Shown here: piece after piece, positions 1 to 7,300 of the stretch
Layout of the letters: every line of letters begins with the position of its first letter
Numbering within the stretch: the first letter of the stretch is position 1
Origin: SBBG01 sp033717875
Lineage (GTDB): Bacteria > Pseudomonadota > Gammaproteobacteria > Ga0077554 > Ga007554
DNA length: 8,545 nucleotides
Direction: 5' to 3'
Assembly (NCBI GenBank): GCA_033717875.1
Contig: JADDKJ010000065.1
Span: forward strand, 1-8,545
The notes under the pieces: generated by a model
Databases searched by the model: none
Seen by the model: the letters and a program-made list of their open reading frames with translations, nothing else
Told to the model about the DNA's origin: nothing
Made by a program: the position numbers and the translations under genes

Positions 1-180
1 CGATACGCGCAGATCACATCGAGGCCAGAGGAGAAACCTCCTCATAAACAGGCCGGATATATGGAAGCAATCCTGTCCCTGTCAGAGTGTGTACGGTGTC
101 TTGCAAAACGGGAGGAGACCATATATGAGGGAGAGAGTGTGGTAACCCTTGGATTTATTCCATTTCGCAATAAAAAGTGA
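1..180 (+). CDS. Possible 3' end of an unrecognised gene (partial, start outside window)
   Basis: From base 1 the first frame is open for 59 codons and ends in TGA at 178-180. The only internal ATG is at 61-63, so if the frame is real it starts upstream of the window. The readable part is charged and rather protein-like, with two Cys spaced C-V-R-C, a Glu-rich stretch (KREETIYEGESVV) and a Lys-rich end (FRNKK). I recognise no family. The stop lies 4 bp before the large palindrome at 185-239, as expected at a gene end. Against it: the second frame is also open for about 49 codons here, base composition is lower in GC than in the main genes, and an 8-bp inverted pair (ATATATGG at 57-64, CCATATAT at 119-126) could mean non-coding DNA. 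Treat as tentative. Confidence 0.33.
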   Translation, partial: RYAQITSRPEEKPPHKQAGYMEAILSLSECVRCLAKREETIYEGESVVTLGFIPFRNKK

Positions 181-184
181 AATA

Positions 185-239
185 TTGTAGGGTGCGTTCC
201 ACGCACCATTACCATTGGTGCGTGGAACGCACCCTACAA
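185..239. repeat. Large palindrome, REP/MITE-like (24-bp perfect arms, 7-nt loop)
   Basis: Bases 185-208 and 216-239 are exact reverse complements, separated by TTACCAT. Each arm contains the core GTAGGGTGCGTTCCACGC and its complement. Intergenic palindromes beginning GTAGGGTGCG are recalled as dispersed repeats in many proteobacterial and cyanobacterial genomes, so this is probably one copy of such a family. As RNA it would form a very stable hairpin from either strand. It sits between a possible plus-strand gene end (180) and the 3' side of the minus-strand DUF3579 gene, so it may also terminate or stabilise transcripts. No other copy of it is visible in the window. Confidence 0.85.
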
Positions 240-274
240 AATTATTGTCGTTTTTAACGCAAATTGGAATTATA

Positions 275-330
275 CCCCCCTCATCCCAGCCTGCACCCTT
301 CACTTCGCTCTTCCCTCAGGGAGAAGGGGG
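275..330 (-). repeat. Degenerate REP-like element (GGGAGAAGG / GGATGAGGG type)
   Basis: Read on the minus strand this stretch runs CCCCCTTCTCCCTGAGGG, then a GA-rich spacer, then GGCTGGGATGAGGGG. That order (palindromic CCCTCTCCC/GGGAGAGGG core followed by a G-rich GGxTGGGxTGAGGG tail) is the layout of a common dispersed intergenic repeat in beta- and gammaproteobacteria. The stem here is imperfect, so this copy looks decayed. It lies just downstream of the DUF3579 gene. A cleaner core lies at 8343-8366 in the opposite orientation. Family assignment is from memory of the motif. Confidence 0.5.
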
Positions 331-359
331 CCACCGGCACAACAGCCAGCGAAAAACGA

Positions 360-644
360 TCAGCTCTCCAGACACTCCTCGTGCACCCGCAGCCGGTTGG
401 CGCGCACGAAGCCCAGGATGTAATCAAACGCGGCGGGGTTTTTTTCCTGTAACGATTTATCCACCACCAGGCACTTCTCGCCATTGATGACGCGGGGCTG
501 CACATTCTCGTCATAATGCAGACGGTGATCCGGGCCGAAATCGGCCAGAGTGGTAGAGATCCTTTCAATCCAGTCGCTGGGACGGAATTTGCGCCCGTCC
601 TCAACCACACTTTCAATAACCAGCTTTTGTTTCGTCATATTCAT
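360..644 (-). CDS. DUF3579 domain-containing protein
   Basis: A 94-residue protein with no signal peptide and no membrane segment, so presumably cytoplasmic. Its N-terminal half carries KLVIESVVEDGRKFRPSDW, which matches the conserved opening (I-x-G-x-T-x-D-G-R-x-F-R-P-S-D-W) that I know from DUF3579 proteins of beta- and some gammaproteobacteria. Then come an ERI..TLADFG helix and a C-terminal helix (AAFDYILGFVRANRL). The length is typical of the family, whose biochemical role is unknown to me. The first ATG (642-644) is preceded by GGTGGTG (653-659 on the plus strand) at 8-nt spacing, so I keep it. An ATG two codons later is a less likely alternative. The gene stands alone and faces away from acs. 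The TATAAT-containing promoter candidate at 714-744 would drive it. Confidence 0.82.
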   Translation of the reverse strand: MNMTKQKLVIESVVEDGRKFRPSDWIERISTTLADFGPDHRLHYDENVQPRVINGEKCLVVDKSLQEKNPAAFDYILGFVRANRLRVHEECLES

Positions 645-671
645 TCCAACTACACCACCAATTTAGCGCCC

Positions 672-686
672 AGCCTTGCCAAGGCT
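672..686. promoter_or_regulatory. Short palindrome in the DUF3579 leader (operator or hairpin candidate)
   Basis: AGCCTTGCCAAGGCT is a 7+1+7 palindrome, perfect except for its central base. It lies between the putative promoter (714-744) and start codon (644) of the DUF3579 gene. It could be a binding site for a dimeric regulator or a small leader hairpin. It is short enough to be chance. Confidence 0.25.
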
Positions 687-713
687 AACCTATCCCTGGA
701 ATAAACCCGGGCG

Positions 714-744
714 ATTATACAAGAATGCGAGTTCCAAGTCTCAA
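714..744 (-). promoter_or_regulatory. Sigma-70-type promoter candidate for the DUF3579 gene
   Basis: On the minus strand a perfect -10 hexamer TATAAT (plus-strand 714-719) is preceded by TTGAGA (plus-strand 739-744). The 19-bp spacer is longer than the ideal 17, so the -35 match is the weak part. The implied transcript start is near 706, giving a 5' leader of about 60 nt before the DUF3579 ATG. Confidence 0.5.
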
Positions 745-1012
745 TACCGTGTCTCGACACCCTACAATTATCGGCCAACGGCGTTAAGGACATGAGCAAC
801 AAAAATGCCAGATGCGTCACATTCTTCGTCAATCCATTAGAGCTGCACCGCAAGCTAATGTTCCGCTTGACGATCCTCTCTGGCGTCGCAATGGCATTTC
901 ACTTATCATGCGGGGAGATCATAGCGCGCGATTGTGACGGTTTATCGTTGATAGCGGATCACATTCGGGCACGCTGAACCATACCAGGGCATGACATATG
1001 GCGGAGGGAAAA
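745..1012. other. Upstream region of acs without a convincing gene
   Basis: This stretch between the DUF3579 promoter and the acs start is less GC-rich than acs. It must hold the acs promoter, but I see no strong -35/-10 pair. TTGACG at 867-872 has no good -10 at proper spacing. Short frames are present: ATG at 792 (61 codons), and a frame open from 788 to about 936 with ATG at 812 (41 codons, containing PLDDPLWRRNG). Neither has a proper ribosome-binding site or a recognised family. After its stop the second frame reads on to another stop just before acs, which could mean a decayed gene, but this is weak. Confidence 0.5.
1003..1008 (+). promoter_or_regulatory. Ribosome-binding site that decides the acs start
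   Basis: GGAGGG lies 4 nt before the ATG at 1013. It overlaps codons 2-4 of the alternative in-frame ATG at 998, which itself has no clear Shine-Dalgarno sequence. The downstream ATG is therefore the better start. Confidence 0.8.
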
Positions 1013-2983
1013 ATGGCTATTGAAAGCAAAAACATCGAGTCCATCCTGCACGAAGAGCGCCTGTTCGCCCCTCCCGCCGTGTTTACCGCCCAGGCACGGA
1101 TCGGGAGCCGCGCGCAATTGGATGTCCTGCGCCGCCATGCCGCCGAAGACCACGAAGGCTTCTGGGCCAATCTGGCACGCCAGGAAATCAGCTGGCAACG
1201 CCCTTTCCAGAACATCCTCGACAGCTCACGCGCGCCGCACTTCCGCTGGTTCAGCGACGGCCAACTGAATGTTTCCTGGAACTGCCTGGACCGCCATCTG
1301 GCCGCGAAAGGGCAAAAAACCGCCATCGTCTTCGAAGGCGAGCCCGGCGACATCCGCCGCATCACCTATGCCGAACTGCACCGCGAGGTATGCCGCTTCG
1401 CCAATGCCTTGAAAAACCAGGGAATACGCGAGGGCGACCGGGTGGTGATCTACATGCCGATGATCCCCGAGGCGGTGATCGCCATGCAGGCCTGCGCGCG
1501 CATCGGCGCGATCCATTCCGTGGTGTTTGGCGGTTTTTCGGCGGAATCGCTCAAGGACCGCATCGAGGATGCCGGGGCGAAAATGCTCATCACCGCCGAC
1601 GGCGGCCATCGCGGTGGCAAGATCGTGGAACTCAAGGCCGCTGCCGACAAGGCGCTGAGCCGGGACTGCAAGACCATCGAACAGGTGATCGTCTTCCAGC
1701 GCAGCAGAAACGAGGTACACATGCAGCCGGGGCGCGACATCTGGTGGCACGATGCCATCGCCGGCGTAGCCGAAGACTGCCCGCCGGCCTGGGTGGGAAG
1801 CGAACACCCGCTGTTCCTGCTCTACACCTCCGGCTCCACCGGCAAGCCCAAGGGCATCCAGCATTCCAGCGGCGGCTATCTGCTGGGCGCGATCACGACC
1901 ATGAAATGGGTGTTCGACATCCGCGACGACGATCTGTTCTGGTGCACCGCCGATGTGGGCTGGATCACCGGCCACAGCTATGTCGCCTATGGCCCGCTGG
2001 CGGCGGGCGCAACGCTGCTGATGTACGAAGGCGCGCCGACGGTACCGGACGGTGGCCGCTTCTGGGACATTTGCGAGCGTCACAAGGTGACGATCTTCTA
2101 TACCGCGCCGACGGCGATCCGCGCGCTGATGAAACTGGGCGAGGCGTTGCCCGCCCGCCACGACCTGTCCAGCCTGCGCCTGCTCGGCACGGTGGGCGAA
2201 CCGATCAACCCCGAGGCGTGGATGTGGTATCACCGCGTCATCGGCCATGAGCGCTGTCCGATCGTCGATACCTGGTGGCAAACCGAAACCGGCGCGCACA
2301 TGATCGCCCCCGTCCCCGCCGCCGTGCCCACCAAACCCGGCTCCTGCACCCTGCCGCTACCGGGCATCGACGCGGACGTGGTGGACGAACAAGGCAACAG
2401 CATCACCACCCCCGACAAGGGCGGCTACCTGGTGATCAAGAAGCCCTGGCCGCACATGCTGCGCACCATCTGGGGCGACGATGCGCGCTACATCAACGCC
2501 TACTGGGGCAAATTCGGCAAATACTACCTCGCCGGCGACAGCGCGCGGCGCGACAAGGACGGCTATTTCTGGATCATGGGCCGCATCGACGATGTGCTCA
2601 ATGTCTCCGGCCATCGCCTGGGCACGATGGAGATCGAGTCCGCCCTCGTCGCCCACCCCCGTGTCGCCGAGGCCGCCGTGGTCGGGCGGCCCGACGAGAT
2701 CAAGGGCGAGGCCATTTTCGCTTACGTGGTGCTCAAGGGCGCGCGGCCGGCGGGCGGTGTCGACGAGACCTTGACCAGGGAATTGCGCGACTGGGTCAGC
2801 GAGCAGATCGGACCCATCGCCAAGCCTGACGACATCCGCTATTCGGACAATCTGCCGAAAACGCGTTCCGGCAAGATCATGCGCCGCCTGCTGCGCTCCA
2901 TCGCGCGCGGCGAACCGATCACTCAGGACACGTCGACGCTGGAGAGCGAGGCGATTCTTTTGCAGCTTCAGGGCAAGGAATAG
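1013..2983 (+). CDS. acs: Acetyl-CoA synthetase (acetate--CoA ligase, AMP-forming)
   Basis: A 656-residue cytoplasmic enzyme of the ANL adenylate-forming superfamily, close to the usual Acs length of about 650. It converts acetate, ATP and CoA to acetyl-CoA, AMP and PPi through an acetyl-adenylate. Visible motifs in order: the P-loop-like YTSGSTGKPKG (271-281); TVGEPINPEAW (from 393); DTWWQTETG (419-427), whose Trp shapes the small acetate pocket in known Acs enzymes; D509 of the AGDSARRDKDGY motif; GRIDD (523-527) and NVSGHRLGT in the mobile C-terminal domain; and PKTRSGKIMRR, whose last Lys (K621) is the catalytic lysine that protein acetyltransferases silence in other bacteria. All key residues are intact. 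The ATG at 1013 is chosen over 998 because of GGAGGG at 1003. The gene stands alone, and no actP or yjcH-type transporter gene follows. Its 3' end overlaps the convergent MipA-like gene by 16 bp. Confidence 0.96.
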   Translation: MAIESKNIESILHEERLFAPPAVFTAQARIGSRAQLDVLRRHAAEDHEGFWANLARQEISWQRPFQNILDSSRAPHFRWFSDGQLNVSWNCLDRHLAAKGQKTAIVFEGEPGDIRRITYAELHREVCRFANALKNQGIREGDRVVIYMPMIPEAVIAMQACARIGAIHSVVFGGFSAESLKDRIEDAGAKMLITADGGHRGGKIVELKAAADKALSRDCKTIEQVIVFQRSRNEVHMQPGRDIWWHDAIAGVAEDCPPAWVGSEHPLFLLYTSGSTGKPKGIQHSSGGYLLGAITTMKWVFDIRDDDLFWCTADVGWITGHSYVAYGPLAAGATLLMYEGAPTVPDGGRFWDICERHKVTIFYTAPTAIRALMKLGEALPARHDLSSLRLLGTVGEPINPEAWMWYHRVIGHERCPIVDTWWQTETGAHMIAPVPAAVPTKPGSCTLPLPGIDADVVDEQGNSITTPDKGGYLVIKKPWPHMLRTIWGDDARYINAYWGKFGKYYLAGDSARRDKDGYFWIMGRIDDVLNVSGHRLGTMEIESALVAHPRVAEAAVVGRPDEIKGEAIFAYVVLKGARPAGGVDETLTRELRDWVSEQIGPIAKPDDIRYSDNLPKTRSGKIMRRLLRSIARGEPITQDTSTLESEAILLQLQGKE

Positions 2984-3849
2984 TTAGGGGCACCCAGGTT
3001 GGGCGCGCGGAAATCCTCCGTTGTTCCGTCCTCAACCATGCGGCTCGACTTGAGGAAAATCCATGTGACGGCGAAACCGATCGCGTGATAATCATTGGTG
3101 CGTACCAGCGGCGAGTTTTCGAATGCCGCGCCATCAAGCATGTCGTAACGCCCGAAAATACCCGCCCAGAAATCACCGAAACGTCTTTGCAACGTCAACG
3201 TGATGCGGCTGCCGCTGTAACCGCCGCCTGGGTGATATTCCGGCCGCATGGCGGTGGCGTAGGCGCGATCGACCTCGTAGAAATAGTTGTGGTACTTCTC
3301 GTCGGCGAACAGCGGGCCGAGCGACACACCCAGCTTGAAGGGATAGCGATGCCCATCCCGGTAAATGTATTCCACATAGGGCGAGAACGACCACCCTTGA
3401 TGCCCCATGTCGCGGCCCACCGAAAACACCGCGCGCACCGGCAAGCGCAACCACAGCGCGGTTTTTCTGTCATCGCTGTCCATCAAGCGGATATCGAACG
3501 AAGGACCGAACTCGACCGTGGGATTCAGCCCCGGCATGCCGGCGCGCACACCGTCGGCATCCCTGGGCACCGGCACGCCTCCCGCCAGACTGAGATCGAG
3601 CTTGGCCCGGTCGGTCTGGAAGATACGGCCACGCATGCCACGGTCATCCAGCTTGAATCGCTCGCCGCGATAAATCAGATAAGGCACCGGTAGAAGGTAG
3701 CTCTTTTCCTCATCGGAGCCGCGATAATGCGGTAGACTCAACCCCGCCACACCCGCGCCGAACTCCCACAGCGGCAGCTTCTCCGAATAAGCCAGCGCGG
3801 GCAGCGCCAAACCCAGCGTGAAAAAGATTACTCTCCATGGCCGTTTCAT
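2968..3849 (-). CDS. MipA/OmpV family outer-membrane protein
   Basis: A 293-residue protein with a clear Sec signal peptide: Lys/Arg start, hydrophobic run, then LPALA with likely cleavage after A20. The mature part is rich in aromatic and alternating residues, as in an outer-membrane beta-barrel. Features typical of MipA/OmpV proteins include WEFGAGVAGLSLPHYRGSD right after the signal, YLLPVPYLIYRGERFKLDDRG, LNPTVEFGPSF, and paired strands ending in GFAVTWIF. The founding member, MipA of E. coli, scaffolds the murein hydrolase MltA and PBP1B; other members are porin-like or of unknown role, so the exact function here is open. Longer in-frame starts exist upstream, but only this ATG has a strong Shine-Dalgarno (AAGGAG) and begins with a signal peptide. 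Oddity: 28 residues follow the last strand's Phe (F265), so the protein does not end in the usual aromatic residue. It is convergent with acs (16-bp overlap) and divergent from the HIT gene. Confidence 0.85.
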   Translation of the reverse strand: MKRPWRVIFFTLGLALPALAYSEKLPLWEFGAGVAGLSLPHYRGSDEEKSYLLPVPYLIYRGERFKLDDRGMRGRIFQTDRAKLDLSLAGGVPVPRDADGVRAGMPGLNPTVEFGPSFDIRLMDSDDRKTALWLRLPVRAVFSVGRDMGHQGWSFSPYVEYIYRDGHRYPFKLGVSLGPLFADEKYHNYFYEVDRAYATAMRPEYHPGGGYSGSRITLTLQRRFGDFWAGIFGRYDMLDGAAFENSPLVRTNDYHAIGFAVTWIFLKSSRMVEDGTTEDFRAPNLGAPNYSLP

Positions 3850-3937
3850 AATTCTCCTTGCCAACCCGGATTTTTTCCAAGTTACGAGCATGATACCATC
3901 GTAGTGATCGACTTCTTCCAGCACAAGGAAAGCACAC
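3850..3937. promoter_or_regulatory. Divergent intergenic region, MipA-like gene / HIT gene
   Basis: These 88 bp must carry both promoters unless the genes are read from further away. On the minus strand, AAGGAG (plus-strand 3854-3859, as CTCCTT) lies 4 nt before the MipA-like ATG. On the plus strand, AAGGA (3925-3929) lies 8 nt before the HIT ATG. A sequence TGATACCAT at about 3891-3899 resembles an extended -10 for the HIT gene, and its complement contains TATCAT for the other direction. Neither has a convincing -35. Confidence 0.4.
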
Positions 3938-4282
3938 ATGCCAACCTGTCTATTCTGCAAAATGGCCTCGGGCGAGATCAAGCCGGACATCGTCTACGAA
4001 AACGACCGCGTCCTGGCCTTCAACGACATCAACCCGCAAGCCCCGACGCATGTGCTGGTGGTGCCCAAACGGCATATCACCACGCTCAACGATTTACAGG
4101 AAGACGATGCGGCGCTGGTCGGGGAAATGTTTCTCGCCGCCAGGGATATCGCGAAACAGACCGGCATCGCCGATTCCGGCTACCGCACCGTGATGAACTG
4201 CAATGCGGACGCGGGCCAGTCGGTATGGCATATCCATTTGCATGTGCTGGGCGGACGGCATATGAAATGGCCGCCGGGGTGA
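3938..4282 (+). CDS. Histidine triad (HIT/HinT) family nucleotide-binding protein
   Basis: A 114-residue soluble protein of the HIT superfamily, the normal length for HinT-type purine nucleoside phosphoramidases, which hydrolyse AMP-lysine, AMP-NH2 and aminoacyl-adenylates. The signature lies near the C-terminus: QSVWHIHLHVLGGR, with the triad H98-x-H100-x-H102, where the middle His is the catalytic nucleophile in the family. The N-terminal CLFCKMASGEI (C4, C7) is the usual HinT start, and DINPQAPTHVLVVPKRHI is the conserved core. The C-terminus WPPG is also typical. AAGGA at 3925-3929 supports the ATG. In many betaproteobacteria a hinT copy sits in the his-tat operon; this one stands alone between unrelated genes. 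The physiological substrate cannot be told from sequence. Confidence 0.94.
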   Translation: MPTCLFCKMASGEIKPDIVYENDRVLAFNDINPQAPTHVLVVPKRHITTLNDLQEDDAALVGEMFLAARDIAKQTGIADSGYRTVMNCNADAGQSVWHIHLHVLGGRHMKWPPG

Positions 4283-4348
4283 GGCCATTCTCACCAACAA
4301 GCCCACTCGTCATGGGGACATAAACTGCGGGCAGCCGGACGGGCGACG

Positions 4349-4357
4349 TGCTAAAAT
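4349..4357 (+). promoter_or_regulatory. Extended -10 promoter candidate for the FAD/Fe-S oxidoreductase gene
   Basis: TGCTAAAAT fits the extended -10 pattern TGnTAAAAT, which can work with a poor -35; no good -35 is seen at 17 bp. Transcription would start near 4364, giving a leader of about 30 nt before the ATG at 4395. It lies in the 112-bp gap after the HIT gene, where I see no clear terminator, so read-through from the HIT gene is also possible. Confidence 0.45.
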
Positions 4358-4394
4358 ATTGAGCCTTTGATGGCACTGCGTTTACACCCTTGAG

Positions 4395-7300
4395 ATGACC
4401 AGCAGCACAACCGCCCGCATCCGCGAGATCCCCTACAACTACACCTCTTTCTCCGACCGCGAGATCGTCATCCGGTTTCTCGGCGAGCGCATGTGGGACA
4501 CGCTCAACCAATTGCGCGGCACGCGCCGCACCGGGCATTCGGCGCGTTTGCTGTTCGAAATCCTGGGCGACATGTGGATCGTTATCCGCAATCCCTTCAT
4601 CCAGGACGATCTGCTGGAAAATCCCAAACGCCGCGACTCGCTGATCGGCACGCTTCAGCAGCGCCTGGAGCGTATCCGCGAGCGCGCGCAAGGCAACAGC
4701 CAGGCGCTGGCACTGGCCGATGCCGCGCAGCAGGCGGTGCACGACTTCCGCGACTGGTTCGAACGTCAGCACACGCTGCGCAAAAAAGCGATCAAGCGCC
4801 TGAGCAAGGTCACGCGCCGCGACAACATCGACTTCGGCGGGCTGGCGCGGGTCTCGCACGTCACGGACGCCACCGACTGGCGCGTGGAATACCCCTTCGT
4901 CGTGATCAGCCCGGACAGCGAGGAGGAAATGGCGCGCGTGGTGCAGGCCTGCATCGAACTGGGCCTGACCATCATTCCGCGCGGCGGCGGCACGGGTTAT
5001 ACCGGCGGCGCGGTACCGCTGCACGAAGACAGCGCGGTCATCAACACCGAAAAGCTGGAGGGTCTGGGCGCCGTCGAGCTGCGTGAACTGCCGGGCGTTG
5101 CGCAACCCGTGGCGACCGTGCGCGCCGAAGCGGGCGTCATCACCAAGCGTGTTTCCGACCTCGCCTACTCGACCGGTTATGTGTTCGCCGTCGATCCCAC
5201 CTCGCAGGATTCCTCCACCATCGGCGGCAACATCGCCATGAACGCCGGCGGCAAGAAGGCTGTGCTGTGGGGCACGACGCTCGACAACCTCGTCTCCTGG
5301 CGCATGGTGACGCCCGACGCCAAGTGGCTGGAGGTGGAACGCCTCAATCACAACCTCGGCAAGATCCATGATGTGGCATTCGCCGAATTCCGCGTCACAC
5401 GCTATCAGGCCGACGGCAAGACGCCGGAAGGCACGGCGGAGATCCTGCGCATCCCCGGCGCCGAACTGCGCAAGAGCGGCCTGGGCAAGGATGTGACCAA
5501 CAAATTTCTCGGCGGACTGCCCGGCGTGCAAAAAGAAGGCTGCGATGGCCTGATCACCTCGGGCGTGTTCATCCTGCATCGCGCGCCGCGCTTCATCCGC
5601 ACCGTGTGTCTGGAATTTTTCGGCGCCGACCTGCGCCGTGCGGTGCCCGCCATCGTCGAAATCAAAAATTACCTCGACTGTGAGTCCGGTGTGGTGCTCG
5701 CCGGCATGGAACATCTCGACGAGCGCTACGTGCGCGCCGTCAATTACAGCACCAAGTCGCCGCGCGGCGAACGGCCCAAGATGGTGCTGATCATCGACGT
5801 CACGGGAGACGACGAGCAGGCGGTGGCGCAGGCCGCATCTGGCGTGGTGCGCCTGGCCAACGCCCGCGACGCCGAGGGCTTCATCGCCGTCAGCCCCGAG
5901 GCACGCAGCCGCTTCTGGGCCGACCGCTCGCGCACCGCCGCCATCGCCGCGCACACCAACGCCTTCAAGATCAACGAAGACGTGGTGATCCCCCTGGAGC
6001 GGCTCGCCGACTACAACGATGGCATCGAGCGCATCAACATCGAGCAGTCCCTGAGCAACAAGCTGCGCCTGGTGGCCGCCTTGCTCGACTACCTGGGCAG
6101 CGATCCCGCGGAGCTGCGCCAGAGCACCGATTATCCGCCCAGCGCCGAAAGTGACGCCATCGTCGCCGCCAAACAGAATGCCGCGCGCGAGCATCTGCTG
6201 TCGATCCAGCGGCAGTGGAACACCATCCTGGAGAATCTCGACGCCCCGGCCGAACAGTATACGCACCTGCTGGACGCCGCGACGGAAGCCAAGGTGTGCG
6301 AAGGCGACACGCTGTTCAGCCTGCTGCAACGGCGCGATCTGCGCATCTCCTATCGCCGCGAAGTGGAACGCCCGCTCAAGGCGATCTTTTCCGGGCGCGA
6401 ACTGGAAAAGTTTCACCAGCGCTTCGCCGACATCCACGAGCGCATCCGCTCCAGCCGCCTGTTCGTCGCCACGCACATGCACGCCGGCGACGGCAATGTG
6501 CACACCAACATCCCGGTCAACTCCAACGACTATGACATGCTGCAAGAGGCCGACCGCATTGTCGACCGGGTGATGGCGCTCGCCCAAGCGCTGGGCGGAG
6601 TGATCTCCGGCGAACACGGCATCGGCATCACCAAGATCCACTACCTGGAACCCGAAGCGGTACAGGCTTTCACCGACTACAAACAGAAGATCGACCCCGA
6701 AGGCCGCTTCAACCGCGGCAAGCTGCTGGCCGGTTCGGGCTTGCACAACGCCTACACGCCCTCGCTGCGCCTGGTACAGCAGGAGGCGCTGATCCTCGAA
6801 CAGAGCGAACTCGGCGCGCTCAACGACGACATCCGCCACTGCCTGCGCTGCGGCAAATGCAAGCCGGTGTGCAACACGCATGTGCCGCGCGCCAACCTCT
6901 ATTATTCACCGCGCAACAAGATCCTCGCCACCGGGCTGATCATCGAGGCGTTCCTTTACGAAGAACAGACCCGGCGCGGCATATCCATCCGCCACTTCGA
7001 CGAGATGAACGACGTGGCCGATCACTGCACGGTGTGCCACAAGTGCCTCAACCCCTGCCCGGTGAATATCGACTTCGGCGACGTCACCATCCGCATGCGC
7101 AAGATCCTCAAGGATCGCGGCCAGCGCCGCGCCAGTCCCAGCGCCTGGGCCGCCATGACGTTCCTCAATGTCACCGATCCGGCCACCATCACGCTGATGC
7201 GCGAAGCGATGATCAAATGGGGCTATGCCGGCCAGCGCCTCGGCCACAATGTCGCCAAACGCCTCGGCTTGCTGGGCAAGAAAGACGAACGCCCCGCCGC

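Noticed and set aside
28..43. Small hairpin GAGGAG-AAAC-CTCCTC and the distant pair ATATATGG/CCATATAT, considered as a riboswitch or structured RNA
   Set aside because: The stems are short, no conserved riboswitch core is recognisable, and the same DNA is open as a possible coding frame.
281..616. A 111-codon minus-strand frame overlapping the DUF3579 gene in another phase
   Set aside because: The DUF3579 frame has the conserved family motif; this frame runs into the degenerate REP-like element.
881..895. Sigma-54-like TGGC-N7-TGGC sequence upstream of acs
   Set aside because: It keeps the GG-N10-GC spacing, but the -12 element is TGGC rather than TTGC and the -24 element is TGGCGT rather than TGGCAC, so the match is too poor to claim.
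792..977. A 61-codon plus-strand frame before acs
   Set aside because: AGGA lies only 1 nt before the ATG, too close to serve as a ribosome-binding site, and no family is recognised; kept only as part of the upstream region.
998..1012. Alternative acs start at ATG 998, adding five residues
   Set aside because: It lacks a Shine-Dalgarno sequence, while the ATG at 1013 has GGAGGG at good spacing.
1226..2299. A 357-codon minus-strand frame opposite acs
   Set aside because: A shadow of acs, with no recognisable motif and repetitive His/Arg/Ala-rich content.
4086..6881. A 931-codon open frame on the minus strand opposite the HIT gene and the oxidoreductase
   Set aside because: It is exceptionally long, but it lies opposite well-conserved genes, is very rich in Ala, Gly, Val, Asp and His as expected from the complement of GC-biased codons, and shows no domain motif. 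A codon-bias shadow is the simpler explanation.
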